The notes under the pieces: generated by a model
The model's input: only the letters and a program-made list of their open reading frames with translations
Database searches by the model: none
What the model was told of the DNA's origin: nothing
Source: Aliikangiella maris
GTDB lineage: Bacteria; Pseudomonadota; Gammaproteobacteria; Enterobacterales; Kangiellaceae
Assembly: GCF_040719265.1 (NCBI RefSeq)
Contig: NZ_JBFDAH010000009.1
Location: forward strand, 62,001 to 126,000
Length of the DNA stretch: 64,000 nucleotides
Reading direction: 5' to 3'
Part shown: piece after piece, positions 18,688-27,562 of the stretch
Layout: each line of letters begins with the position of its first letter
Numbering within the stretch: the stretch's first letter is position 1
Translations under genes and position numbers: made by a program

Positions 18688-19298
18688 GATTTTTATATTT
18701 TAACTGATAGTTTAGTCAGTCAAGTTTTAAGATTTGCTAAAGATAAGAAAACCCGATAAGCTTTTTATCAAAAATATTGCGATTTATCCGTTAATAATTC
18801 GAGTTTTTATTAATTTAAGTGAAAAGTGATTAAATTGTATCTATTTATGCAAGAGAGATTAGATAGTTGCGGCTCTCTTTGTTTAGTTAGGTCAATGTGA
18901 GACTTGACTTCAATAATTAGCTAGGATGGTATCTAAAACAGCAGCATGTCAATATGTTGGGATTATTTTATTGTCAACAATAAATTCAGGCTAATAAAAT
19001 ATACATGCGTCAAATTGCCGCATTAGCGATATGTTGGGCATCAGGTAAAATTACCTCCGTTAAGTCGATAGGATAACAGTTAAGTTAAAACGATAGCTCT
19101 TTTAAAGATGCGCCTTGTAAAATAGTTTGTCTATCTATTTGCTATCTATAAATTTTAAAAACTTATCCTTTCAACATTTACTAATCATATTTAGATCAAA
19201 TTATTTATGATAGTTGAAATTAAAGTGCTTGCTATATACATAGTTTAATATGGCTTTTACAATTAAGCTGCAAAATTAACCGAGAAGTTTTACTCACA
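18688..19298. other. AT-rich gene-poor stretch between IS and sensor kinase
   Basis: About 610 bases without a gene. The sequence contains a repeated ATATGTTGGG (18954 and 19029 regions) and a GAGAG/CTCTC hairpin near 18850-18877, but no convincing coding relic. The promoter of the sensor kinase gene must be here; I could not pick it reliably. Confidence 0.55.
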
Positions 19299-20606
19299 AT
19301 GTCACCAACATTAAATTTATCGTCAATTTATTCTAACCAAGAAAATTTAAGCATCTTAAATCGCGTTCGACTGATTGCAATTAGTGGTCAATTATCACTG
19401 ATTTTTTTTTCTTCCTGGTATTTCGATATTATCTTGCCATTAAACTGGCTATTGTCGATTGTTGGCGGCGAAGTTTTTTTTCAGTGGTTTAGTTATCAAA
19501 AACTTAAAAATAGAGCTCAGATATCCGATAATTTGTTGACGGCGATACTGCTATTAGATTCGATGATTCTAGCCAGTTTGATTTATTATTCTGGTGGTGC
19601 CAACAATCCCTTTATTTATCTTTTACTGCTTTATGTTGCACTAGGTGCATTTATGTTAACACCGCGTAATTTGATAATCGTTGTGTTAGCCAACATGGTT
19701 TTTTACTCTCTCTTAAATTTATATCAGCGCCCACTTGAGCTGGGTGACTCCAGCCCGCTCGCTTCATTTCATATACATCTTGCAGGAATGTGGGTGAATT
19801 TTTTGCTTACTGTGATTCTTATTGCGTTCTTTGGTTTACTATCGCGCCGAGTATTAGTACAGCAAGAAAAAAAAATGCAAATGTTTCGTGAAAAGCAATT
19901 AAAAGATGAGCAAATTTTAAGTTTAGGGATTATGTCTGCCAGTGCGGCGCATGAACTAGGTACACCTCTGTCAACAATGGCGATTATTGTTGATGATTTA
20001 ATTTATCAAAATCTTCAAAAGGACATTCATGATGATATGACTTTGTTAGCAAGTCAAATTGGTAATTGCCGCCAAATTATTCAGTCACTTAGTGATCGAA
20101 GTCGCGATTTGCGCCAGCAGCTTGGCAAACAACAAGAAAATAATATATATAACAATAAAATGAATTTGGTTACACAGTTTGAACTGATGACTGAACGCTG
20201 GTTGGTTTATCGTCCGCAAATTAAATTAAAGTGCGAATGGCATCCATCATTACCCAATATTTCTTATTGGCTATCCATCAGTGTTGAACAGGCTTTGACA
20301 AATTTATTGAATAACGCTGCAGATGCCAGTTTGGCTAATCAGCAAGATTTAGTTGAAATGCGTGTTAAAACTGAAAAAAGTGCATTAATGATAGAAATTA
20401 CTGATTTTGGTGAAGGTTTTTCTGATGATATTAAAGAATCAATTAATCATAATATTCAGGAAACAAATAAACAAGATGGGCTGGGATGGGGGTTGTTTTT
20501 AACCAATGCCAGTATCGAACGTGTTGGTGGTAATGTTAAAATTTTACAATCAGCAGAAGGTGGGACTATTACTCAAGTATATTTGCCTATTAAGGAGTTT
20601 TCGTGA
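19299..20606 (+). CDS. RegB/PrrB-like redox sensor histidine kinase
   Basis: A 435-residue membrane kinase. About six hydrophobic segments fill residues 25-180 and contain GGANNPF (99-105), the quinone-sensing GGxxNPF motif of RegB. The H-box AAHELGTPLSTM puts the phospho-accepting His at 218, and a Cys at 257 (GNCRQII) sits 39 residues on, close to the spacing of the redox-active Cys in RegB (H225/C265). The ATP domain shows NLLNNAADAS, DFGEGF and GLGWGLFLTN. It overlaps the response regulator by 4 bases. It probably senses respiratory redox state. Confidence 0.9.
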   Translation: MSPTLNLSSIYSNQENLSILNRVRLIAISGQLSLIFFSSWYFDIILPLNWLLSIVGGEVFFQWFSYQKLKNRAQISDNLLTAILLLDSMILASLIYYSGGANNPFIYLLLLYVALGAFMLTPRNLIIVVLANMVFYSLLNLYQRPLELGDSSPLASFHIHLAGMWVNFLLTVILIAFFGLLSRRVLVQQEKKMQMFREKQLKDEQILSLGIMSASAAHELGTPLSTMAIIVDDLIYQNLQKDIHDDMTLLASQIGNCRQIIQSLSDRSRDLRQQLGKQQENNIYNNKMNLVTQFELMTERWLVYRPQIKLKCEWHPSLPNISYWLSISVEQALTNLLNNAADASLANQQDLVEMRVKTEKSALMIEITDFGEGFSDDIKESINHNIQETNKQDGLGWGLFLTNASIERVGGNVKILQSAEGGTITQVYLPIKEFS

Positions 20607-21136
20607 ATTCAAACTTAATTATTATTATTGATGATGATCTCACTTACCGTGAAGTACTGTCGCGCAGCCTGATTCGATATGGTTGTAATGTACGACATTT
20701 TCCTCACCCTGAGCAAGCGTCGGCGTGTATTGAGCAAAATCCCCAACCCATTATTTTGCTCGACCTAAAACTCGAAGCTGACTCTGGACTTAGATGGATA
20801 AAAAAAATAAAACAATTAAACTTGCAGTGCCGGATTATATTATTAACTGGTTATGCCAGTATTTCGACTGCAGTAGAAGCGATTAAGTTAGGTGCCGATG
20901 ACTATTTGGCAAAACCAATTACCGCTCGTGAAATCTTGTCGCAAATTAATAAAGATGAGTCAGGTGAGAATACACCCATTAATACTCAGCCAATGTCGGT
21001 AGAACGTTTGGAATGGGAGCATATACAAAAAGTATTGATGGATAACGATGGCAATATTTCCGCGGCCGCTCGTTCACTTGGTATGCATCGCCGAACATTA
21101 CAACGAAAATTGGCAAAAAAACCGGCGAGGACATAA
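20603..21136 (+). CDS. RegA/PrrA-like response regulator
   Basis: A 177-residue regulator starting at GTG inside the ATGA-type overlap (GTGA) with the kinase gene. The receiver domain shows IIIIDDDLTY, phospho-site LLDLKLEADSGL, the Thr switch LLTGYAS and the Lys of DYLAKPI. A C-terminal Fis-type helix-turn-helix, GNISAAARSLGMHRRTLQRKL, matches the RegA/ActR/PrrA class almost exactly. RegBA-type pairs control respiration, carbon and nitrogen genes with oxygen and redox; direct targets here are unknown. Confidence 0.93.
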   Translation: MNSNLIIIIDDDLTYREVLSRSLIRYGCNVRHFPHPEQASACIEQNPQPIILLDLKLEADSGLRWIKKIKQLNLQCRIILLTGYASISTAVEAIKLGADDYLAKPITAREILSQINKDESGENTPINTQPMSVERLEWEHIQKVLMDNDGNISAAARSLGMHRRTLQRKLAKKPART

Positions 21137-21478
21137 ATTAAAAAATGTGAATATTAACAACTTGGTTTCGCCAATTTTAGCACTCTAATTCACTTTTATA
21201 TCAATTTGGTTGTTGACTACTTACCTGCAAAGTCCGCTCATTTATACCTTCATAGTTTTTATCTTGTACAAAAATAAATAGATTTATTTTTCTAACTAGT
21301 CCCCTTTTCTACTTATTGGGATATGTAAAATATTACCTAATTGGTTTGTCTCATTTGAATTGCTTCATTTGCTGGATTAATCTATGGGGCATCTGAGATT
21401 TTACCGGGTAGCTCAGATTTTAATAACACTTAACATAAAAATAGACTTATGAATAAACTCTCAATGAGGAACATTCCA
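21137..21478. other. Intergenic gap before the M23 peptidase
   Basis: No gene visible in about 340 bases. Two near-repeats, CTGAGATTTTA and CTCAGATTTTA, occur shortly before the peptidase start (21380-21423). A promoter is expected, but I cannot place it with confidence. Confidence 0.5.
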
Positions 21479-23251
21479 ATGCTAAAAACAAAAAAACTAC
21501 TAGGGTCTGTGGCGCTAATAGTTACCTTGAGTTTTAATGCTCAAGCTGACAATCAGATTTTATCTGAACAGGATTTAATTTATTCTTACGATCAAATGTT
21601 CAATTTCAACATTGAAAACTATCTAAATGATCGTGCTCCACATTTAGCCCCCTATGCTGAAACTATTTCACATTGGGCTGGTTACAGTAGTATCAGTCCA
21701 AAAGTACTAATCAGTTTGATCGAATTTAAAACGGGATTAGTCAGTAATGAGAATAGTCAATCAATTTCACAACCATTTGGTGAGCTTTCTGCTGAAACGA
21801 GTTTTCGTGAACAAACACGTGATGTGGCTATGAAACTTGCGGGTATCTACTATCAAAACCGAGACAATGGTAGCCTGCAAGCTGCGAATACCTCTTCGAT
21901 AGCCCAATTACTTGGCGACCAACAACTCTCCGCAAGTGAATCTGGCAAGTCAACTTCAGAGACCTTTGCAGAAACTTATCATAAATTGTTTTCTGATAAT
22001 CTAACTTCCAGTAGCTCACTTAATTCACAGCAAAATCCTTCAATAATGGCAGTACCGCCATCAAACTATCTGCAATTACCTTATCCAGTAGGCGATAGTT
22101 GGCGTTATGGGGGAGCACACTCTAATACCGGTAGTGGTACTGTATATTCTTCATTAGACTTGCACAATGGTGGTCAGTGGGGAAGTAATCTTTCACATTT
22201 GTGGGTAAAAGCAGCAGCGCCTGGAACAGTAAAAGTACACTCAAGCTGTAATATGGAAATCATTCATGCCGACGGTTGGTCCACACAGTACTATCATCTT
22301 GACAATATTCAGCTTTCAAATAACCAATCGGTTAATCGCAATCAAAGTATTGCTAATATGGCGAGTAACAAAAACCAGGCGTTATGTCAGGGGGGATCAT
22401 CAACTGGTCCGCATCAGCATTTCAGTTTAAAACGTAATGGTTCATTTGTATCATTGCAAGATGTGCGTTTGTCAGGATTTAGAGTCAATGTTGGAACCAG
22501 TAATTATGATACTAACTGTAATCGATTTTGGCTGGAGAGTCCCAATGGTCAAAAGAATTGCGCGGGTACGGCATTAAATAATCCCGGCGTTGGTAGTGAT
22601 CCGGGTCCCGATCCAGATCCAACCCCAAGTGAACTGCAAAACGGGGTAGCCAAAACCGGTTTAAGTGCTAATCAGGGGAGTGAACTTAACTATATATTCA
22701 AAGTTCCTGCTGGTGCCAGCAATATCAAGTTCGATATGAGCGGTGGTACAGGTGATGCCGATATGTATGTTAAATTTGGTTCTAAACCAACTGATAGCAG
22801 CTATGATTGCCGTCCCTATAAAAGTGGCAATAATGAAAGCTGTACCGGAAGTAACTCGGGTGGAACTTATTATGTCAGAGTGAAAGCATATAGCAGTTTC
22901 TCTGGTGTTTCATTAATTGCCAGTTACGGTGGCAGTGATCCAGGGAATAACCCGATTGATGAAACGGTTAACAATATATCCGTTAATCAAGGAACCTGGA
23001 AACGTTATACTCAGGAATTAGCTGCAGGCTATTCAACATTCACGGTAACCATGTCAGGTGGTACTGGAGATGCTGACTTATATGTTAACCACGGATCTCA
23101 ATCTACTTCAAATAATTGGGATTGTCGCCCTTATAAAAATGGTAACAGCGAAACCTGTACATTTAATTCACCGGCTTCTGGTACATGGTATATTGACTTA
23201 TATGGTTACTCTGCCGCTTCTGGTGTATCAATTAATGTAAAAGCGAACTAG
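21479..23251 (+). CDS. Secreted LasA-like M23 metallopeptidase with two PPC domains
   Basis: A 590-residue exported peptidase. ATG 21479 is chosen because TGAGGA lies 8 bases upstream and a signal peptide follows; an in-frame ATG at 21449 adds ten residues. A propeptide of about 190 residues precedes the M23A catalytic domain. The zinc ligands by LasA spacing are H214, D227 (SSLDLHNGG) and H314 in GPHQHFSL, with YYHLD as the further histidine. Two pre-peptidase C-terminal (PPC) domains follow, each with SGGTGDAD and DCRPYK. The family cleaves peptidoglycan cross-bridges or elastin-like Gly sites. A strong terminator follows. Confidence 0.92.
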   Translation: MLKTKKLLGSVALIVTLSFNAQADNQILSEQDLIYSYDQMFNFNIENYLNDRAPHLAPYAETISHWAGYSSISPKVLISLIEFKTGLVSNENSQSISQPFGELSAETSFREQTRDVAMKLAGIYYQNRDNGSLQAANTSSIAQLLGDQQLSASESGKSTSETFAETYHKLFSDNLTSSSSLNSQQNPSIMAVPPSNYLQLPYPVGDSWRYGGAHSNTGSGTVYSSLDLHNGGQWGSNLSHLWVKAAAPGTVKVHSSCNMEIIHADGWSTQYYHLDNIQLSNNQSVNRNQSIANMASNKNQALCQGGSSTGPHQHFSLKRNGSFVSLQDVRLSGFRVNVGTSNYDTNCNRFWLESPNGQKNCAGTALNNPGVGSDPGPDPDPTPSELQNGVAKTGLSANQGSELNYIFKVPAGASNIKFDMSGGTGDADMYVKFGSKPTDSSYDCRPYKSGNNESCTGSNSGGTYYVRVKAYSSFSGVSLIASYGGSDPGNNPIDETVNNISVNQGTWKRYTQELAAGYSTFTVTMSGGTGDADLYVNHGSQSTSNNWDCRPYKNGNSETCTFNSPASGTWYIDLYGYSAASGVSINVKAN

Positions 23252-23551
23252 TTTTACTCACAACCTTTTGTTAATTGGTGAAATCGCTTGAGTAGAGATG
23301 CTCAAGCGATTTTTTATTTTGCCTATTTTATTTTTCCCTTTTTAAATTTGGCAGTTGTTTGTATGGTTCATACTGGGTGGTGCCTTGTTTAAACCAGAAT
23401 AATTTGACCAGCATTGTTAATGCCCATAATTTTATTATTGAATAAAATCTCTAAAACAAATTTATATTTCAAATAACTATAACTAAATCCTTCACTAGAA
23501 CTTTTTTTAACTATACTAAAAAGAAACTTTGAGTTATCGAGGCTTTACCAA
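23252..23551. other. Gap between M23 peptidase and chemoreceptor
   Basis: It holds the terminator at 23281-23321; the remaining 230 AT-rich bases show no gene. The chemoreceptor promoter should lie in the right half. Confidence 0.6.
23281..23321 (+). terminator. Rho-independent terminator of the M23 peptidase gene
   Basis: AAATCGCTTGAG (23281-23292) pairs perfectly with CTCAAGCGATTT (23301-23312) around an 8-nt loop, followed by a TTTTATTTT tract. Confidence 0.9.
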
Positions 23552-25225
23552 ATGTTAAAAAAATTTCTGGTGCCTGTAGTGTTACTCCTGACGTTACTTG
23601 CTTTTTCAATTGCTATTTTTTTGCCAAGTCTATCCGAAGCATCAATGGTTGATGCAAAAAAAGAAGATGCTAAAAAATTAGTAACTCAGTTTAAGGTTCT
23701 ACGCAGTTACTACACAAATAATGTTGTGAGTAAAGCTAAAGCCTTTGGAATGAAACCCCACTTTAATCACAAAACCGATCAAAATGCGATCCCATTGCCT
23801 GCGACATTAATTCAAGACTTAAGTGAAATACTGATGGATAAAGGCACAGAAATAAAATTATATAGTCCTTTTCCGTTTCCAAATCGAGTTGATCGCCGGC
23901 TTGATGCCTTTCAGAAAAAGGCCTGGAAAAATCTTTCCGCAAATCCCAAACAGACTTATATTGAAGAGGTAGAAATGAATGGGCAGCCGTACATTCGTGT
24001 TGCTGTTGCCGATACCATGCAGTCGCAAGCTTGCGTAGACTGTCATAATGCTTACCCGGGGACACCAAAAACAGATTGGCAGCTTGGACAAGTGCGAGGA
24101 GTATTAGAAGTCATTAAGCCAATAAATGATGTCTATCAGATTTCATCGCAGTCACGTGTGGTGATAGTAACGGGAACCGTAGTAATAACGCTGGCAATAA
24201 TTTTGATGCTCTATTTCCTGTTTAATAATATGGTTTTACAGAGAACTGCCGCATTAAACAAGGTTATTAGTGAACTTGCCGATGGTGAAGGTGATTTAAC
24301 TACGCAGATAAAAGTTGGCGGTGATGATGAGATGGGAAAAATGGCCGGTAATTTTAATTCTTTTTTATCGTCATTCCGTAATATTGTAAGAAAAGTTATT
24401 CATGCTGCCAGTGGCGTCGAATCATCAAACGATAATGTGCAGGCAAAAACTCAAAATATTATTAGTAAAATTAAAGCCCAGCAGGAACAGTCTGATATGA
24501 TTGCAACGGCCATTAATGAGGTGAGCTGTAGCATTAAAGAAATATGCGAAAATACCGAGCAAGCGGCGCATAATACTAAAGAAACGGATCGCCAATTGCG
24601 CGAGTCGACCAATCAAATGCAATCTACAGTAACACATGTTCAGCAACTCAATAGCGAAATGATAAATATTGGTGGTGTGATTTCAGAGTTACGTTCACAA
24701 AGCGATCAGATTGGCGTGGTGTTGGATGTAATTAAATCGATTGCCGAACAGACCAATTTGCTCGCACTCAATGCGGCAATTGAAGCGGCCAGAGCCGGAG
24801 AGCAAGGACGTGGTTTTGCGGTTGTTGCTGATGAGGTTCGAGCGCTGGCACATCGTACACAAGAATCAATTAGTGAAATTCAAAGTACCGTTGAAAATCT
24901 GCAATCAATGGCGGGTAAAGCTGAACTGCGTGTGACAAAAGGTTGTGAAAAAGCGGCAGATACCCAGTTGATCATTGAAGAAGTAAATGTACATTTACAT
25001 GATGCGATGAAACTGGAGAATATTGTTTCGCAAGCGGTAGAAAGTATCGCTGCGGCAATGGAGCAACAAAGTACCACATCAAATGAAATGGATCGAAATA
25101 TTGTGGCGTTAAGAACCTTAGCAAATGATTCTATGAATGAAATTAGTGACATTGCCGAATTATTAAGTGTGGTACAGCAAAATACAACCAATCTGACAAC
25201 CGAACTAAAACGCTTTAAACTGTAA
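23552..25225 (+). CDS. Methyl-accepting chemotaxis protein with DUF3365-type heme c sensor domain
   Basis: A 557-residue chemoreceptor. TM1 is at about residues 5-25; the periplasmic domain (about 26-200) resembles DUF3365/Tll0287-like domains and carries a heme c attachment motif C161-V-D-C-H165. TM2 is at about 202-226, then a HAMP-like region (TAALNKVISELADGEGDLT) and the signalling domain with the hairpin tip EQTNLLALNAAIEAARAGEQGRGFAVVADEVR (split: EQTNLLALNAA, then GEQGRGFAVVADEVR). The heme suggests sensing of redox state, oxygen or NO in the periplasm. It stands alone, without che genes nearby. Confidence 0.92.
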   Translation: MLKKFLVPVVLLLTLLAFSIAIFLPSLSEASMVDAKKEDAKKLVTQFKVLRSYYTNNVVSKAKAFGMKPHFNHKTDQNAIPLPATLIQDLSEILMDKGTEIKLYSPFPFPNRVDRRLDAFQKKAWKNLSANPKQTYIEEVEMNGQPYIRVAVADTMQSQACVDCHNAYPGTPKTDWQLGQVRGVLEVIKPINDVYQISSQSRVVIVTGTVVITLAIILMLYFLFNNMVLQRTAALNKVISELADGEGDLTTQIKVGGDDEMGKMAGNFNSFLSSFRNIVRKVIHAASGVESSNDNVQAKTQNIISKIKAQQEQSDMIATAINEVSCSIKEICENTEQAAHNTKETDRQLRESTNQMQSTVTHVQQLNSEMINIGGVISELRSQSDQIGVVLDVIKSIAEQTNLLALNAAIEAARAGEQGRGFAVVADEVRALAHRTQESISEIQSTVENLQSMAGKAELRVTKGCEKAADTQLIIEEVNVHLHDAMKLENIVSQAVESIAAAMEQQSTTSNEMDRNIVALRTLANDSMNEISDIAELLSVVQQNTTNLTTELKRFKL

Positions 25226-25299
25226 TGTTATTGTAAATATCAGATGCAGACATTATAAATATTGAAGCGCTTCATTGAAGATTTTGTATGTTTAATTGT

Positions 25300-26103
25300 T
25301 TAATCTAAATGATGCGATGCTGATTTTTGTGTTGCGCCTTTTTTGTGTATTGTGCCTTGGTAGTTTTTCCATAACGCTTGTTGTTTGGCGAGTGAAAAGT
25401 TTTCAGACTGAAAATGACAATGTTTCATAAAAGATTTTTCTGCTTGTTCCCAGACGTGTTCAAGATTACATTGATGAAACTCTGGCCTTTTTTTACCAAT
25501 CATTAAAATACGTTCAAACCTAATTCGAATGATTTGTTGTGGATTAATCGCGGCATAATAAAAACTTTGTTCGGTGTAAGTATCATTGGTTTGTTTGCCA
25601 TAAAGCCAAATCAGATTGTTATGCTGAAAAGCCTGATAATCATCTTCTGAAGATGGAATAGTAAGTCGGCAAAATAAACCTGACTTCTTAAAGTTAAAAG
25701 CTGTTGTTAAACCATCTTCCGCAAGGCTGGCAATTTGCTCAAATTTGGATTGTGCTTTTTGTAGTAGGATGTGGCTGGATAGCTGACCATTGGTTTGAGG
25801 ATGTTGCCAACTGGAAATGGATAAAATCATATAGCCAGGAAATTTCCAATAACCAATCCAGGGTTTAAAGTGCCAGCAATTTTGGTAAACAACCTGGAAT
25901 CCACCATCAAATGAATCATCTTGTGCTGTTAGCTCGCTGGGTAAAATAGATTTATAGAGTGTGGAATCTGATGTTATTGGTGATCTAAACCTTAATTGTC
26001 CATCATTAAAACAAATGGTTTCAGTCGGGGCATGTTTAAAATTAAGCGATTGAAGTTTTTTTAATTGTTGCAAGGTTAAATTTCCCGATTGAATGATTGA
26101 CAT
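25300..26103 (-). CDS. Hypothetical protein, not recognised
   Basis: A soluble protein of about 267 residues (271 from an in-frame GTG at 26115) without signal peptide or membrane span. Aromatic-rich patches such as NCWHFKPWIGYWKFPGYMIL and a Lys/His-rich tail (HKKGATQKSASHHLD) stand out. No family motif is recognised. It lies between the chemoreceptor (convergent) and another unknown minus-strand gene, separated by about 220 bases. Codon style looks like its neighbours. The long unbroken frame supports a real gene. Confidence 0.6.
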   Translation of the reverse strand: MSIIQSGNLTLQQLKKLQSLNFKHAPTETICFNDGQLRFRSPITSDSTLYKSILPSELTAQDDSFDGGFQVVYQNCWHFKPWIGYWKFPGYMILSISSWQHPQTNGQLSSHILLQKAQSKFEQIASLAEDGLTTAFNFKKSGLFCRLTIPSSEDDYQAFQHNNLIWLYGKQTNDTYTEQSFYYAAINPQQIIRIRFERILMIGKKRPEFHQCNLEHVWEQAEKSFMKHCHFQSENFSLAKQQALWKNYQGTIHKKGATQKSASHHLD

Positions 26104-26324
26104 AATTATTTTCACAAATAATAAAGCATTTTTAATAAATTTAAATCAATATTCATTGATTTTTTAAATAGTTAACAGCAATCTCATCGTGTGCTTTATA
26201 AAGGGATTAATACAGTTGTGGCTAAATAAATTTGATTTATTTGGGAGGTAGGCATCATCACTGGCACCCTGTTAGCAAAACACTCTGCTTTGGTTTGAAA
26301 CAAACTGGGTATTTGCTGACTGAG

Positions 26325-26693
26325 TTAGATGCTTTCTTTTTTCCAGATCTCCATTCCGCGATAGCGAGCTACTTGCATATCCTCATAAGAGGTATATTCG
26401 AGTTGTTTAATCAGTTCAATCAACGATTCGATTTGATAGCCAAAGTTATCTAGCCAATGAATTAAAGCAGCAAGCGGCTTTCGTTTGCTTTCGGTATTTA
26501 ATCGATATTCAACATTTTTGCCTCCAGCCGTATGAATCAGAGTGAGATATGCACCGTCATCTGCACCAATAAGCAGTAGCATGATATCCAGTTCGACGAT
26601 GTGGGCTTGGTGAATATTTGCAAAAAACTGAATCCAGTTTTGGAGACTGGCTAACTGATTTGGTGACATTTTTGTGATATTCGAGTCTGACAT
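26325..26693 (-). CDS. Hypothetical protein, not recognised
   Basis: A 122-residue soluble protein. The N-terminal part (NITKMSPNQLASLQNWIQFF) looks helical, the middle (IVELDIMLLLIGADDGAYLTLIHTAG) beta-rich, and the C-terminal half helical (IHWLDNFGYQIESLIELIKQLEYTSYEDM). No catalytic or DNA-binding motif is seen. It is on the same strand as the unknown gene at 25300-26103 and may be expressed with it, although the gap is over 200 bases. A plus-strand frame over the same DNA is poorer and judged a shadow. Confidence 0.55.
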   Translation of the reverse strand: MSDSNITKMSPNQLASLQNWIQFFANIHQAHIVELDIMLLLIGADDGAYLTLIHTAGGKNVEYRLNTESKRKPLAALIHWLDNFGYQIESLIELIKQLEYTSYEDMQVARYRGMEIWKKESI

Positions 26694-26915
26694 GAATGTT
26701 GCTCAAGAAGCCATTGATAATGCAAGCTTAGCAAATGTTTGATTGAATATATCCATTGAATTTTTAATGTTATGCGTGAATCATCTTTTATTCATCAAAA
26801 TCAAGAGATTTAGTACAACATTGAAATCTTAGTTTTGCATCGCGAAGTGTTTGCATCATTTTGTTGAACACGTTAATCTGAATCAAATTCCCGATAACGC
26901 TAGGGTTATTGTCTT

Positions 26916-27533
26916 ATGAAAATCACCTCAATTGAGCAATTGGAATCAGTATATGGCAAAGCTGTTGAGCGGGCTTATTGGAAAGAAATTGATTATATCA
27001 GCACCCATTACCAGCAGTTTATTGAAGCATCCCCTTTTTTGATTTTAGCGACTTATGGTGAAAAAGGTGTTGATTGCTCTCCCAAAGGCGATCCAGCAGG
27101 ATTTGTTAAAGTGCTGGATGAAAAACATTTATTAATACCTGATCGGCGTGGTAATAATCGATTAGATTCTTATCGAAATATTATCGCTAACCCCAAAGTC
27201 GGCGTTATTTTTTTAGTACCGAATGTGGGTGAATCTATTCGAGTCAGTGGGCGAGCTGAAATATTGATCGATAAGGAACTCTGTCAGTTATTTTCAATGC
27301 AGGGTAAGCCAGCCAGTAGCGTATTGAAGATTAAAGTTGATAGAGTTTTTTTCCAATGTCAAAAAGCAATTGCTCGCTCAAAAATTTGGGATGCAACGAC
27401 TTATGGTGAACGAAACGAATTACCTTCTGCTGGTGATATGGTGAAATATTTTGCAGAACGACATGGGATTAAGTTTGATGGGGCTGCTTATGATGACGAG
27501 TATCCTGAACATTTGAAGAAAACAATTTACTGA
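26916..27533 (+). CDS. PPOX-type FMN flavoprotein (MSMEG_1061-like)
   Basis: A 205-residue pyridoxamine 5'-phosphate-oxidase-fold protein. Visible are the split-barrel strand FLILATYGEKGVDCSPKGDPAGF, in two parts LILATYGEKG and CSPKGDPAG, then IPDRRGNNRLDSYRNI with the Arg/Asn residues that contact FMN, and the barrel strand VGVIFLVP plus RVSGRAEI. The pattern is that of the MSMEG_1061 subgroup. Substrate is unknown; it is not PdxH. An AraC regulator follows 29 bases later on the same strand, suggesting a linked unit. Confidence 0.8.
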   Translation: MKITSIEQLESVYGKAVERAYWKEIDYISTHYQQFIEASPFLILATYGEKGVDCSPKGDPAGFVKVLDEKHLLIPDRRGNNRLDSYRNIIANPKVGVIFLVPNVGESIRVSGRAEILIDKELCQLFSMQGKPASSVLKIKVDRVFFQCQKAIARSKIWDATTYGERNELPSAGDMVKYFAERHGIKFDGAAYDDEYPEHLKKTIY

Positions 27534-27562
27534 TGTCTTTCGGTGATTTTACTTGATTGTTT

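Noticed and set aside
17552..18690. Target-site duplication of the IS
   Set aside because: The flanking triplets differ (GAG versus GAT), so no duplication can be claimed.
26232..26453. Plus-strand frame of 73 codons
   Set aside because: Overlaps the better minus-strand gene at 26325-26693 and has no ribosome site or motif.
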